Shown here: piece after piece, positions 50,650 through 60,098 of the stretch
Layout of the letters: each line of letters begins with the position of its first letter
How positions within the stretch are numbered: the first letter of the stretch is position 1
Origin: Hyphomicrobiales bacterium
GTDB lineage: Bacteria > Pseudomonadota > Alphaproteobacteria > Rhizobiales > Rhizobiaceae
NCBI GenBank assembly: GCA_900466475.1
Contig: UBMI01000002.1
Span: 248,001 to 312,000 of the forward strand
Length of the DNA stretch: 64,000 nucleotides
Direction: 5' to 3'
Position numbers and translations under genes: made by a program
The notes under the pieces: model-generated
Told to the model about the DNA's origin: nothing
Database searches by the model: none
The model's input: the letters and a program-made list of their open reading frames with translations, nothing else

Positions 50650-51297
50650 TCAGACTTCGTCTTCCGGGACGATCCACGGCTCTGCGCGGGCTGCTTCTTC
50701 CCACTTCCGCCAGGCGGGATGCGCCTTCATCGCATTCATGTAAGGCAGTATATCGGCACTGCTGACGAGATCATAGATATCGAAGCGGTTGACGACAGGC
50801 GCAAACATCGCATCCACCCCGCTGAATTCACCGAAGAGGAACGGCCCACCGGATTTCTGCAGAAGATCGCGCCAGATCGTCTCGATACGGCTGATATCGG
50901 CGGAAACCCCGTCGGGAAGCGCGATTTTACCCTTCGGCCGGCGGATATTCATCGGGCAGGCACTGCGCAATGCCCGGAAGCTCGAAAGCATCTCCATGGA
51001 AACCGAGCGGGCAAGCGCCCGCTCGGCACGATCGCCGGGCAGCAATCCTGCTTCGGGATAAAGCTCGGCCACATATTCGATGATCGCGAAGGATTCCCAG
51101 ATCTTAAGGGAACCATGCTGCAGCAGGGGCACATGGCCGCTCGGCGAGACCGCCTTGATTTTGGGATTACCATCAGGATAGTCGAAGGGGATCAACACCT
51201 CCTCGAAATCAATGCCGACGCCCGCTAGCGCCATCCACGGCCGGAACGACCAGGAAGAGTAGTTCTTGTTGGCGATGTAAAGCGTCAGCTTGTCCAT
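50650..51297 (-). CDS. Glutathione S-transferase family protein
   Basis: This 215-residue protein has a thioredoxin-like N-terminal domain with YIANKNYSSWSFRPWMAL, the cis-proline SGHVPLLQHG and the glutathione-contacting ESFAIIEYVAE, then a helical C-terminal domain. The serine in YSSWS is in the catalytic position of bacterial GSTs of the YfcF/maleylacetoacetate-isomerase-like type. Substrate unknown. It starts 12 bp after the DUF1868 gene stop and may be co-transcribed with it. Confidence 0.9.
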   Translation of the reverse strand: MDKLTLYIANKNYSSWSFRPWMALAGVGIDFEEVLIPFDYPDGNPKIKAVSPSGHVPLLQHGSLKIWESFAIIEYVAELYPEAGLLPGDRAERALARSVSMEMLSSFRALRSACPMNIRRPKGKIALPDGVSADISRIETIWRDLLQKSGGPFLFGEFSGVDAMFAPVVNRFDIYDLVSSADILPYMNAMKAHPAWRKWEEAARAEPWIVPEDEV

Positions 51298-51309
51298 GGT
51301 GTTTTCCTG

Positions 51310-52032
51310 TCAGGGTTCGAAATCGAAAATCAGCACTTCGTGGAAGTGGTTCATATCCTCGAACACACAGAAGGCGGGCGGATTGAGCTCCAGCACAGGC
51401 GCCCTGGTGCGGATATGATCTGTCACCTCGTCAAGCATCGCCTGCCAGCGCGGCAGCGCCTCGTCTTCCAGCCGCTCGATCGGGTAGGCAAAAGTCATAT
51501 GGAACTTATAGTTCTCATGGTTGGGCTGACGATAACCCAGGAGATTTGCGAATGCGTCGCGCCAGGCGCGCATCACCTTGCGGTCACCCTCTGTCGCCCC
51601 CTCGAGAAGCAGGCCGGACGGACGAGCTTCGACGATTGCCACCTTGAAGGGATCGAACATCGTGAAGCCTTCGAGCCGCGCCGCCATGAGCTCCGTCATG
51701 TCGTCGATCGGCGCATCGAGTGGAATGTCATCGGGCCAGTGGTTCTTCTTGCGGCCGGTCTCGATCACGCCTTCGAAAAGCGTCATATGGAGACTGGTAA
51801 TCGGCGTGAAGATGAATTGCGCGGCCTCCGGCATCGCCAGATATTTCTCACGCGCTTCGATGAGCACCTGCAGCGTTTGTGAGCTCCTCGGGGGATGGCA
51901 GACAATCGTGTTGCCCTGCTCCGGCAGGAAGCCCCCGAGTTTGTGGTAGCGGGAGCCGAGATGCACTGGCGGAGCGGGATTGTGCGTCTTCGAATAGTGG
52001 AGAAGCTCGGGCGAAAGCGTCGTAGATCTCAT
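51310..52032 (-). CDS. DUF1868-type 2H phosphoesterase-like protein
   Basis: This 240-residue protein has two HxT motifs, SLHMTLFEG and KFHMTFAYP, about 120 residues apart, the hallmark of the 2H phosphoesterase fold that cleaves 2',3'-cyclic nucleotides or similar phosphodiesters. The start at 52032 (MRSTTLSPELLHY) fits the family. A longer form from 52131 would overlap the mtgA stop (ATGA), so coupled translation of a 273-residue form is also possible. Substrate unknown. Confidence 0.78.
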   Translation of the reverse strand: MRSTTLSPELLHYSKTHNPAPPVHLGSRYHKLGGFLPEQGNTIVCHPPRSSQTLQVLIEAREKYLAMPEAAQFIFTPITSLHMTLFEGVIETGRKKNHWPDDIPLDAPIDDMTELMAARLEGFTMFDPFKVAIVEARPSGLLLEGATEGDRKVMRAWRDAFANLLGYRQPNHENYKFHMTFAYPIERLEDEALPRWQAMLDEVTDHIRTRAPVLELNPPAFCVFEDMNHFHEVLIFDFEP

Positions 52033-52127
52033 GGGCGACTCGGGGCTTTGGTTGCTGATGCATCGCCCATATGGCGGAACCAAGAATGTCAGATGACGCT
52101 TGCCGCTTCCAACGACAAGTTCTGATA

Positions 52128-52865
52128 TCATTCATAGATGCACTTGATGTAATCGCCCGAACCCTGCGCCCGCCGCTCGATGATCGCCGCGAGCCTGCGC
52201 AGCCCTCGCCCGGGTTTTCCGGCATTGCGGTCGATCGGGTTCGGCAGCGAAACCGCAAGCAGCGATGCCTGCCGGCGTGTCAGCTTCGAGGCAGGCACCT
52301 TGAAGTGATACTGTGCCGCCGCCTCGATGCCGTAGATGCCCGGCCCCCATTCGGCGATATTGAGATAGATCTCCATCAGCCGTCGCTTCGACCAGACGAA
52401 GTCGGAACCGACAGCCAGCGGCAATTCCAATCCCTTGCGGATGAAGGAGCGGCTGTTCCAGAGGAAGAGGTTCTTCGCAGTCTGCATGGGGATCGTGCTG
52501 CCGCCGCGCGTCTCCTGGCCCTTCAGCGTGTCTTCGACCAGCATGCGCATCTCGTCCCAGTCGACACCGCCGTGGAAGCAATACTGCCCGTCTTCCGACA
52601 TCATCACCGACTGAACGAGAACGGGCGCAACGTCGTCGATCGACACCCACTGCCGGTCGTAACCGCGCAGAAGCACCAGATCACGCAGCATCAGCGTCGA
52701 AACGGGATGGATGAAGGGCAGCAGATAGATAAAAATCAGCACATAGGGCAAAAGCAGCACCGCCAGAACGGCAAGAACAACGCGTTTCAGCACCTGGCGG
52801 TCTCCAAGCCAGCGCCGGCGAACCGGCGCCTCGACGCTCTCCTCTGTCTGCGGCGCTATATCCAA
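52128..52865 (-). CDS. mtgA: Monofunctional biosynthetic peptidoglycan transglycosylase
   Basis: MtgA polymerises lipid II into glycan strands at the inner membrane. The 245-residue protein has an N-terminal membrane anchor ([20 protein letters not shown]) and a family 51 domain with [14 protein letters not shown] (catalytic glutamate), [32 protein letters not shown] and [17 protein letters not shown]. No transpeptidase domain is present. The start codon appears to be a TTG at 52865. It overlaps the possible long form of the next gene by four bases. Confidence 0.93.
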   Translation of the reverse strand: MDIAPQTEESVEAPVRRRWLGDRQVLKRVVLAVLAVLLLPYVLIFIYLLPFIHPVSTLMLRDLVLLRGYDRQWVSIDDVAPVLVQSVMMSEDGQYCFHGGVDWDEMRMLVEDTLKGQETRGGSTIPMQTAKNLFLWNSRSFIRKGLELPLAVGSDFVWSKRRLMEIYLNIAEWGPGIYGIEAAAQYHFKVPASKLTRRQASLLAVSLPNPIDRNAGKPGRGLRRLAAIIERRAQGSGDYIKCIYE

Positions 52866-52999
52866 TGTCCCAGTCCGTTTTCGCCCTCTTCGCTGTCATA
52901 CCGCCTGAAAACCCGCATTGCCAGAGTGCAGCGGAAATCTTGGCTCAGTGATCGACAATTCCGTTGCCAGCAGCCATTCCGCCGTGCCAAAGAGCGCGC

Positions 53000-53914
53000 A
53001 TGGACGCCAAACGGGAAACATTCGAGACACGGTTGAAAAACAGCGCCGCCGAGATCGAGGCGCTGCTCGATCTCCTGCTCTCTCCCGCCGTGTTACCTCA
53101 TGAGATTGCCCGCCCGGACCTGCTGCGGAATGCCATGCACTATGCAGTGCTCAACGGAGGCAAACGACTGCGTCCTTTTCTTGTCGTCGAAAGCGCCACG
53201 CTTCTCGGCGGCAACAGGCAGGCGGCGCTGCGCGTCGGTGCGGCCCTCGAGTGCATCCATTGCTATTCGCTTGTTCACGATGACCTGCCGGCCATGGATG
53301 ATGACAATCTGCGCCGCGGCAAGCCGACCGTACACATCAAATTCGACGAAGCGACTGCCATTCTGGCCGGCGACAGTCTATTGACCTACGCCTTCGACAT
53401 CATCGCCGCACCGGAAACCGATCTGCCGGACCGCAGCAAGACGGAACTCGTGCTGGCAATTGCCCGCGCGGCCGGTCTCGGCGGAATGGCCGGCGGCCAG
53501 GCGCTCGATCTTGCCGCAGAAAAGCAGGCGCCGGACGAAGCAGGCATCGTCCGCCTGCAGGCGATGAAGACAGGGGCGCTGATCCGCTTTGCCTGCGAGG
53601 CCGGCGCCATCATCGCCGGAGCATCTGCAGAGAACCGTCAGCGCCTACGCCGCTTCGGTGAAAAAATCGGCCTCGCCTTCCAGCTTGCCGACGATATTCT
53701 CGATCTGACTTCCGATTCCCTGACCATGGGCAAAGCGACTGGCAAGGATGCGGCCCGCGGCAAGGGAACGCTCGTGGCGCTTCACGGTATGGAATGGGCA
53801 GAAAAACAGCTGCGCCGGCATGTCGAGGACGCGGAAGAACTGCTCGCCCCCTATGGCGAGCACGCCGCATTATTGATTACGGCGGCCCACTTCATAGCCG
53901 AGCGCAAGAGCTGA
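53000..53914 (+). CDS. ispA: Geranyl/farnesyl diphosphate synthase
   Basis: This prenyltransferase makes farnesyl diphosphate from isopentenyl and dimethylallyl diphosphate. The 304-residue protein has the first aspartate-rich motif in HDDLPAMDDDNLRRG and the second in FQLADDILD, with GGKRLRP binding diphosphate. The start at 53000 (MDAKRETFE) matches the family length; a longer frame is possible. It converges on ispG of the same pathway 21 bp away. No xseB or dxs is adjacent, unlike in enterobacteria. Confidence 0.93.
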   Translation: MDAKRETFETRLKNSAAEIEALLDLLLSPAVLPHEIARPDLLRNAMHYAVLNGGKRLRPFLVVESATLLGGNRQAALRVGAALECIHCYSLVHDDLPAMDDDNLRRGKPTVHIKFDEATAILAGDSLLTYAFDIIAAPETDLPDRSKTELVLAIARAAGLGGMAGGQALDLAAEKQAPDEAGIVRLQAMKTGALIRFACEAGAIIAGASAENRQRLRRFGEKIGLAFQLADDILDLTSDSLTMGKATGKDAARGKGTLVALHGMEWAEKQLRRHVEDAEELLAPYGEHAALLITAAHFIAERKS

Positions 53915-53935
53915 GGCTGATGAAAGGCGGAGTGA

Positions 53936-55183
53936 TTATTCCGCTGCTGTCTTCTGGCCGAAGCGCTTCTCGATATAGTCGATGACGAGGGCTTCGAAAT
54001 CCGAAGCAATATTCGGGCCGCGCAGCGTCAGGGCCTTCTTGCCGTCGATGAAGACGGGGGCAGCCGGCGTCTCTCCGGTGCCGGGGAGCGAGATGCCGAT
54101 ATCAGCGTGCTTGCTTTCACCCGGTCCGTTGACGATGCAGCCCATGACCGCGACATTAAGCGCTTCCACGCCCGGATATTTCTCACGCCAGATTGGCATG
54201 TTTTTGCGGATGTCGTTCTGGATGTTCTGTGCGAGCTCCTGGAACACCGTCGAGGTCGTACGCCCGCAACCGGGACAGGCCGCGACGACGGGCACGAACT
54301 GACGGAAGCCCATGACCTGAAGCAGTTCCTGCGCCACCTGAACCTCGCGGGTGCGGTCGCCATTCGGCTCCGGCGTCAGCGAAATGCGGATCGTATCGCC
54401 GATGCCGTTCTGCAGCACATAGCCCATGGCAGCCGAAGACGCGACAATGCCCTTGGTGCCCATGCCGGCTTCGGTCAGGCCGAGATGCAGCGCATGGTTT
54501 GAGCGTTCGGCGAGCATGGAATTGACGGCAATCAGGTCCTGAACCTGGCTGACCTTGGCCGACAGGATGATACGATTGCGCGGCAGGCCGATCTCTTCGG
54601 CAAGCTGTGCCGACAGCAGCGCCGATTGCACGATCGCCTCGTGCGTCACCTGCCGGGCAGAAAGCGGCGAACCCTCGGCCTGGTTCTTGTCCATCAGCTG
54701 CGTCAGCAGTTCCTGGTCCAGCGAACCCCAATTGACGCCGATGCGCACCGGTTTGTTATAGCGGATCGCCATCTCGATGATTTCGGCGAACTGCTTATCC
54801 TTCTTGTCCTTGAAGCCGACATTACCAGGATTGATGCGGTACTTCGCCAGCGCTTCGGCACAGGCCGGATGATCGGCAAGCAGCTTGTGGCCGATATAGT
54901 GGAAGTCGCCAATCAGCGGCACATCCATGCCGAGGCGCAAGAGGCGCTCGCGGATCTTCGGCACAGCGGCAGCACTTTCGTCGCGATCGACGGTGATGCG
55001 GACGAGCTCCGAACCTGCACGATGAAGTGCGGCCACCTGGGCGACGGTGGAATCCACATCAGCCGTATCGGTGTTCGTCATGGATTGCACGACCACCGGC
55101 GCGCCACCGCCGACAATGACGCCGCCAACATCGACAGCAACGGAGGCGCGGCGCGGTTTCGGATCGAAATCGAAAGCAGACAT
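53936..55183 (-). CDS. ispG: 4-hydroxy-3-methylbut-2-enyl diphosphate synthase
   Basis: IspG (GcpE) converts methylerythritol cyclodiphosphate to HMBPP in the non-mevalonate pathway. The 415-residue protein has the N-terminal TIM barrel ([29 protein letters not shown] region) and the C-terminal [4Fe-4S] domain with ACPGCGRTT and [11 protein letters not shown], which supply the three cysteines and the glutamate ligand. Start at 55183 is the only good ATG. It is convergent with ispA. Confidence 0.96.
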   Translation of the reverse strand: MSAFDFDPKPRRASVAVDVGGVIVGGGAPVVVQSMTNTDTADVDSTVAQVAALHRAGSELVRITVDRDESAAAVPKIRERLLRLGMDVPLIGDFHYIGHKLLADHPACAEALAKYRINPGNVGFKDKKDKQFAEIIEMAIRYNKPVRIGVNWGSLDQELLTQLMDKNQAEGSPLSARQVTHEAIVQSALLSAQLAEEIGLPRNRIILSAKVSQVQDLIAVNSMLAERSNHALHLGLTEAGMGTKGIVASSAAMGYVLQNGIGDTIRISLTPEPNGDRTREVQVAQELLQVMGFRQFVPVVAACPGCGRTTSTVFQELAQNIQNDIRKNMPIWREKYPGVEALNVAVMGCIVNGPGESKHADIGISLPGTGETPAAPVFIDGKKALTLRGPNIASDFEALVIDYIEKRFGQKTAAE

Positions 55184-55277
55184 GAAGAGCTCTACACCCG
55201 GAAAACAGAGCCTTTCAGGTGGATCAAGCCCGCGAGCTTGTCAACCGCCCCGTATATCACTTTTGTTTGGAGGCGGC

Positions 55278-56471
55278 TCAGTGGCCGCCACCCGAGACAC
55301 CGTCGGCATAATGCGCAAGTTTGGAGAATGCGAGAACCACGAGCAGCAGCACCGGCAGCGCCATAAAGACGGCAGCAAAACCCACATGCTCGGCGACGAA
55401 GCCGATTACCGAGGGCGCCACCAGCATGCCGGAATAGCCCATGGTCGTGACGACGGAGATACCGATGCCAGGCTTCAAGCCGGGGATGTTGCCCGCTGCC
55501 GAAAAGGCGATCGGCACCATGTTGGAAATACCGATACCGCAGAGTGCGAAGCCGAGGATGGCGATCTCGGCGTCAGGCGCAAGGCTTGCAAGCAGCATGC
55601 CGGCAATCGCGAACAGCGTGCAGATACGCAGCGTCTTCACACCACCGAGACGATCGCGGACTAGGTCGCCGGCAAAGCGCATGATCGCCATGGTCGCCGA
55701 GAAGGCCGCAAAACCGAGGCCGGACAGCGCGACCGATGCGTCCATTTCCTGCCGGAGATAAAGCGCACCCCAGTCGAGCACCGCGCCCTCCGGCACCATG
55801 CAGAACAAGGCCATCAGGCCGAGCAGCCAGGGGAGCGGCACCATCGGCAACCGCGTCTTTTCCTTCTTGTCTTCGGGATGCGGCGGGTCGGCCAGGATCA
55901 TCGGCCAGGCGATAGCAACGAAGATCGCGGCAAGCACGGTTGCCAGTTCCGCGTGACCAAGAATACCGAGTCTGGAAATCACCAGGCCGCCGAGGCCGGA
56001 GCCGATCAAGCCGCCGAGGCTCCAGAAAGCGTGGCAGGACGACATGATGGCGCGTCGCATGGATTTTTCCACCGCCACAGCATTGGCATTCATCGCCACG
56101 TCCATTGCCCCGATGAAACCGCCGAAAAGGAAGAGCGAGATCGCCCCGGTTATGACGTTCGGTGCAAGCGTCAGCGCCAGAAGCAGCGGCAGCACGCAGA
56201 GAGCCAGCACCCGCACGACAACGCGCGAACCATGTTTGGCGATCTGCGCACCGGCGATCGGCATCATGACCAGCGAGCCGAAACCAAAGACGAGGATCAT
56301 CAGCCCGAGCTCGAACTTGGTCAGTCCCAGCCGCTCGGCAAAGTCGGGAATCTTTGGCGCCCAGCAGCCGACGACGAAACCATTCATGAGAAAGAGCAGC
56401 GAGACCGCCGCTCTGCTCTTGGTTATGAAACCGCTCCGTGCCCTCGGCACTGCACCCACGCTACTATCCAT
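55278..56471 (-). CDS. MFS transporter, YbjJ/FucP-like
   Basis: This 397-residue protein has 12 predicted helices. Features are LLFLMNGFVVGCWAPKIPDF in helix 1, LGLMILVFGFGSLVMMPIAG, and GAMDVAMNANAVAVEKSMRR in the region of helix 4-5, which resembles sugar or inner-membrane MFS proteins of the YbjJ group. Substrate unknown. The ATG at 56471 is preferred, as longer frames overlap the regulator gene. It lies 61 bp downstream of the DeoR-type regulator on the same strand, which may control it. Confidence 0.85.
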   Translation of the reverse strand: MDSSVGAVPRARSGFITKSRAAVSLLFLMNGFVVGCWAPKIPDFAERLGLTKFELGLMILVFGFGSLVMMPIAGAQIAKHGSRVVVRVLALCVLPLLLALTLAPNVITGAISLFLFGGFIGAMDVAMNANAVAVEKSMRRAIMSSCHAFWSLGGLIGSGLGGLVISRLGILGHAELATVLAAIFVAIAWPMILADPPHPEDKKEKTRLPMVPLPWLLGLMALFCMVPEGAVLDWGALYLRQEMDASVALSGLGFAAFSATMAIMRFAGDLVRDRLGGVKTLRICTLFAIAGMLLASLAPDAEIAILGFALCGIGISNMVPIAFSAAGNIPGLKPGIGISVVTTMGYSGMLVAPSVIGFVAEHVGFAAVFMALPVLLLVVLAFSKLAHYADGVSGGGH

Positions 56472-56532
56472 TTCCTTGTCTTTCCTCTTGATCGGGCATG
56501 CGTGCCCGATCCCCATAACAGGCGGAACGGCC

Positions 56533-57315
56533 TCAGGCAGTCTTGTCCGCAATGATCGTCCGGCACCCGCGTGCACGGTATTCCCGAAGCATGGTGGCAT
56601 CCGCATCGTGCTCTACGATGAGGCATTCGCAATGAGCGACCGGCAGGACGCTGTGTGGTGCAGCCGTGCCGAATTTTTCCGATGTCGCAGCGACCATGAC
56701 CCGCTTGCTTCTGGAGGTGGCGAATCTTTTGAACTCCGCATCCTCGAAGCCGAATGTCGTCAATCCCGCCTCGATATCGACGCCGCAGGCGCCCAGGATG
56801 CAGAGATCGGGGGCCAGCTGCTCCATGTCTCGCAATGCCTTGGCGCCAAGCGAACCGCCGGTTTGGCGGTCCACCAGACCACCGATCAGGATGACATTGA
56901 CACCGGGCTTCTCGATCAACGCGGCAGCAATCGCCGGCGCATTGGTTGCCGCCGTCAGCGCAAGATCAGTCGGCAAAGCGTTGGCAATCGCCAGATTGGT
57001 GCTGCCCGCATCAAAGAACACCGTCGTCCCTGCGACGATTTCCTCCGCAGCAGCACGCGCCAGTGCCTGCTTTCGCTCAGTGGCAAAGCTCATGCGCTGG
57101 GTCAGGCTTCCGTGCGCCGGCGAAATCGGCAAGGCTCCGCCATATACCCTCTCGCAGAGCCCTGCTGCAGCCATCTCACGCAGGTCGCGCCGCACCGTAT
57201 CTTCCGAGACGCCGAATTCGAGCGCCAGTTCCGCGGCCAGCACCCGACCATGCGTCTTGAGCCGCTCGGAAATCACAGTCTGGCGTTCCCGCAACAGGAA
57301 ATCTTGCATGTTCAT
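56533..57315 (-). CDS. DeoR/GlpR-family transcriptional regulator
   Basis: This 260-residue regulator has the N-terminal DeoR helix-turn-helix (RQTVISERLKTHGRVLAAEL, then GVSEDTVRRDLREMAAAG) and a C-terminal sugar-phosphate-binding DeoRC domain (TTVFFDAGSTNLAIANAL, ILGACGVDIEAGLTTFGFED). Such proteins usually repress sugar use genes and respond to a phosphorylated sugar. It precedes an MFS transporter on the same strand, so a sugar uptake role is likely. The ligand is unknown. Confidence 0.9.
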   Translation of the reverse strand: MNMQDFLLRERQTVISERLKTHGRVLAAELALEFGVSEDTVRRDLREMAAAGLCERVYGGALPISPAHGSLTQRMSFATERKQALARAAAEEIVAGTTVFFDAGSTNLAIANALPTDLALTAATNAPAIAAALIEKPGVNVILIGGLVDRQTGGSLGAKALRDMEQLAPDLCILGACGVDIEAGLTTFGFEDAEFKRFATSRSKRVMVAATSEKFGTAAPHSVLPVAHCECLIVEHDADATMLREYRARGCRTIIADKTA

Positions 57316-57343
57316 ACCGGATCAATATCTCAGAATCTGAAAT

Positions 57344-57371
57344 CATGCATAAACACTGATAATCGTGCATG
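57344..57371. promoter_or_regulatory. Inverted repeat upstream of the DeoR-type gene
   Basis: CATGCA (57344-57349) and TGCATG (57366-57371) face each other with 16 bp between, and a further ATGCA lies just right. They are 29-56 bp upstream of the regulator ATG, a place for an autoregulatory operator. Confidence 0.3.
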
Positions 57372-57440
57372 CAACATGCACAGCCACACATTTTCTGACG
57401 CTCTGAAACAAAGTGCCGCCGGCAGGCGAAATCTCGCATA

Positions 57441-58388
57441 TTGACCGCCTCCGAGCGCGGGACTATCGATCGGGCATCCTCGATTCCCGCCGGCGTTACC
57501 CGCCTCTGGTACATCTCCGTGAAAAACTCCATCAGCCTGGGCATTCTGCTCACGACATCAGCCTACATGGCGTTCACTTTCCATGATGCGATCGTCAAGG
57601 TTTTGACGGCGAGCATTCCCGTCTGGCAGATCCTGTTTTTCCGCAGCCTAACCATTCTCGTCGGCTGCCTCGCCTATGGCCGCGGCCAGCTTGTCCATAA
57701 GACAATTACCTCACCGATCATCAAGCCGATGATTGCCCGAAGCATTCTGCTGCTTTGCGCGTGGCTTTCCTATTATACCGCCGCAAGCCATCTGCAGCTC
57801 GCTGAAGTCACCACACTTTATTACGCCGCTCCCGTCGTCGGCACCGTACTTGCCTGGTTCATCCTGAGAGAAGAGGTGACACCCGCGCGTTGGCTCGCCG
57901 TTGGCATCGGCTTCGTGGGCGTTCTCATTGCGTGCAATCCCGCCGGCCTCACGATCTCCTGGTCCGTCTATCTGGCGCTGCAGGCAGCCGTACTCTGGGC
58001 CTCCGCCATGGTGCTGCTGCGCAAGACCTCGCTGCATGAAAAGACAATCATCCAGCTTGTGGTCTCCAATGTTTTCTTTCTCATTATGACAGGCACCGCT
58101 GTCGTCTACACCTGGCAGACACCAACCTTGACGCAACTCGGCTTGCTCGTCGGCACCGGTGTCGTGGCCGGCTGTGCCCAATTCGCCCTCTTTGAAGGCA
58201 TGCGTCAGGCACCGGTCTCGGTGCTTGCACCATTCGAATATACATCGCTCGTCTGGGCCTTCATCCTTGGCTATCTGATCTGGGCCGACATTCCGACGCA
58301 CAACGTTATCGTCGGAGCGATCATGATCCTTGGCGCGGGTTTCATCATTATCGTCAGCGAGAGACTGCGCCGCCGCGTCGCGGTTTGA
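57441..58388 (+). CDS. EamA-family (DMT superfamily) transporter
   Basis: This protein has ten predicted helices in two EamA repeats (ITLxxxxF-like AFTFHDAIVKVLTA, then LYYAAPVVGTVLAWFILREE and the second repeat ending VLAPFEYTSLVWAFILGYLIW, as segments). Such proteins export or import small metabolites, often amino acids or carnitine-like compounds. The frame opens with a TTG at 57441 (315 residues); a GTG at 57519 (VKNSISLG) gives 289 residues and may be the true start. It is divergent from the DeoR regulator. Substrate unknown. Confidence 0.85.
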   Translation: MTASERGTIDRASSIPAGVTRLWYISVKNSISLGILLTTSAYMAFTFHDAIVKVLTASIPVWQILFFRSLTILVGCLAYGRGQLVHKTITSPIIKPMIARSILLLCAWLSYYTAASHLQLAEVTTLYYAAPVVGTVLAWFILREEVTPARWLAVGIGFVGVLIACNPAGLTISWSVYLALQAAVLWASAMVLLRKTSLHEKTIIQLVVSNVFFLIMTGTAVVYTWQTPTLTQLGLLVGTGVVAGCAQFALFEGMRQAPVSVLAPFEYTSLVWAFILGYLIWADIPTHNVIVGAIMILGAGFIIIVSERLRRRVAV

Positions 58389-58540
58389 GACCGGTTTCTG
58401 CGGAATTCGGGACTAGAACGACTGCTTGAGAAAAATATTCGCAGTTGCCGCTTTTATTTGCAGTTTTCTACGCTTCCGTCGCCGCAATTTTCTGCGATGT
58501 ATCGCCATCCGAACAGCTTTTCCCAAGGATGGAAAGAACA

Positions 58541-59314
58541 ATGAACTGGTTGAAAACCGTCGCCGCCGCAGCCCTTATTCAGGCCGCAGCCCTTATTCCC
58601 GCCCATGCCGGTGAAAACCTTAGCGCCATCAAGTCTGCCGGTGTCTTCAAGATCGGGACGGAAGGCACCTACGCCCCGTTCACCTATCATGACGAAAGCG
58701 GCAAGCTGGTCGGCTTCGACGTCGAGATCGGCGAAGCGGTCGCTGCCAAGCTCGGCGTTAAAGCCCAGTTCGTCGAGGGCAAGTGGGACGGCCTGATCGC
58801 CGGCCTCGACGCCAACCGCTACGACACGGTTATCAATCAGGTCGGCATCACCGATGCGCGCAAGCAGAAATACGACTTCTCCGAGCCTTACATCGCCTCC
58901 AAGGCCGTTCTGATCGTCCGCGACGGCGATGACAGCATCAAGTCCTTTGCCGATCTCAAGGGAAAGAAGTCCGCCCAGTCGCTGACCAGCAACTTCGGCA
59001 AGCTGGCGACCGAAGCCGGCGCAGAACTTGTCGGCACCGACGGTTTCGACCAGTCGATCCAGCTCGTGCTGACAAAGCGCGCCGACGCAACGATCAACGA
59101 CAGCCTCTCCTTCCTCGACTTCAAGAAGCACAAGCCGGACGCTCCCGTAAAGATCGTCGCTCAGCAGGAAAATGCCGATTACTCCGGCATCATCATCCGC
59201 AAGGGCGAACCGGAATTGGTCGAAGCGATCAACAAGGCGCTCGCCGACATCAAGGCCGACGGCACCTACAAGAAGATCGCTGACAAGTATTTCGGTCAGG
59301 ACGTTTCCAAGTAA
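58541..59314 (+). CDS. Polar amino acid ABC transporter, periplasmic binding protein
   Basis: This 257-residue protein has a signal peptide (MNWLKTVAAAALIQAAALIP, cut near AHA). It has the family 3 binding-protein fold: KIGTEGTYAPFTYHDESGKLVGFDVEIGEAVA spans the first lobe, with WDGLIAGLDANRYD and DFSEPYI. It resembles FliY/TcyJ-type cystine or polar amino acid binders. GGAAAG precedes the ATG at 58541. It heads a three-gene operon with permease and ATPase. The ligand is not settled by sequence. Confidence 0.92.
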   Translation: MNWLKTVAAAALIQAAALIPAHAGENLSAIKSAGVFKIGTEGTYAPFTYHDESGKLVGFDVEIGEAVAAKLGVKAQFVEGKWDGLIAGLDANRYDTVINQVGITDARKQKYDFSEPYIASKAVLIVRDGDDSIKSFADLKGKKSAQSLTSNFGKLATEAGAELVGTDGFDQSIQLVLTKRADATINDSLSFLDFKKHKPDAPVKIVAQQENADYSGIIIRKGEPELVEAINKALADIKADGTYKKIADKYFGQDVSK

Positions 59315-59369
59315 GTCGCGGCACAGGCGGTTTCCCGCCGCCGCCATATCCTTTATAGCTGCATGAAAA

Positions 59370-59400
59370 GCGTCCGGCGAACCCTCGCCGGACGCATCTT
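59370..59400 (+). terminator. Intra-operon hairpin between binding protein and permease genes
   Basis: A perfect 11-bp stem (59370-59380 with 59385-59395, four-base loop) is followed by ATCTTTTC. It lies 55 bp after the binding-protein stop and 22 bp before the permease start. It should give partial termination or protect the 3' end, so that more binding protein than permease is made. Confidence 0.75.
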
Positions 59401-59417
59401 TTCTTGAGGATACGCCC

Positions 59418-60098
59418 TTGCCGCACTGGCTCCAACTGATGGCGGAATCGCTTCCCTCGCTCCTTTGGGCCGGGCTGATCTTCACCATTCCCCTCACTCT
59501 GCTTTCCTTTGCCTTTGGGCTGATCCTGGGCCTGATCACTGCGATTGCCCGCCTGTTCGGCCCTGGACCCGTTGCAGCCATTGCCCGCTTCTATGTCTGG
59601 GTCATCCGCGGCACACCGCTGCTCGTCCAGCTCTTCGTGATCTTTTATGGCCTGCCGAGCATCGGCATCCTGCTTGATGCCTTTCCGGCAGCACTCATCG
59701 GCTTCACACTGAATATCGGCGCCTACAGCTCCGAAATCATCCGTGCTGTCATATCTTCCGTGCCGAAGGGTCAATGGGAAGCAGCCTATTCGATCGGCAT
59801 GAGCTGGCGCCAGGCCATGAGCCGCACCATCCTGCCGCAGGCCGCCCGTGTCGCAGTGCCGCCGCTCTCGAATACCTTCATCTCGCTGGTGAAGGACACC
59901 TCGCTCGCTGCCGCCATTACCGTGCCGGAGCTTTTCCAGGCCGCCCAGCGCATCGTCGCGACCACCTACGAACCGCTGATCCTCTATATTGAAGCGGCGC
60001 TGATCTATCTCGCCTTGAGCTCCGTACTCTCGGCTCTGCAGCAGCGGCTGGAGCGCCGCTTCGCGCGTTATGGCGGGATGCTGGAGGCAAATGCATGA
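59418..60098 (+). CDS. Polar amino acid ABC transporter permease
   Basis: This 226-residue inner-membrane protein has five or so helices and the HisM-type features FTIPLTLLSFAFGLILGLI, YVWVIRGTPLLVQLFVIFYGLP, and the EAA loop EAAYSIGMSWRQAMSRTILPQAAR that contacts the ATPase. The start is a TTG at 59418 with AGGA seven bases upstream. Its stop overlaps the ATPase gene start (ATGA). One permease gene suggests a homodimer. Confidence 0.93.
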   Translation: MPHWLQLMAESLPSLLWAGLIFTIPLTLLSFAFGLILGLITAIARLFGPGPVAAIARFYVWVIRGTPLLVQLFVIFYGLPSIGILLDAFPAALIGFTLNIGAYSSEIIRAVISSVPKGQWEAAYSIGMSWRQAMSRTILPQAARVAVPPLSNTFISLVKDTSLAAAITVPELFQAAQRIVATTYEPLILYIEAALIYLALSSVLSALQQRLERRFARYGGMLEANA

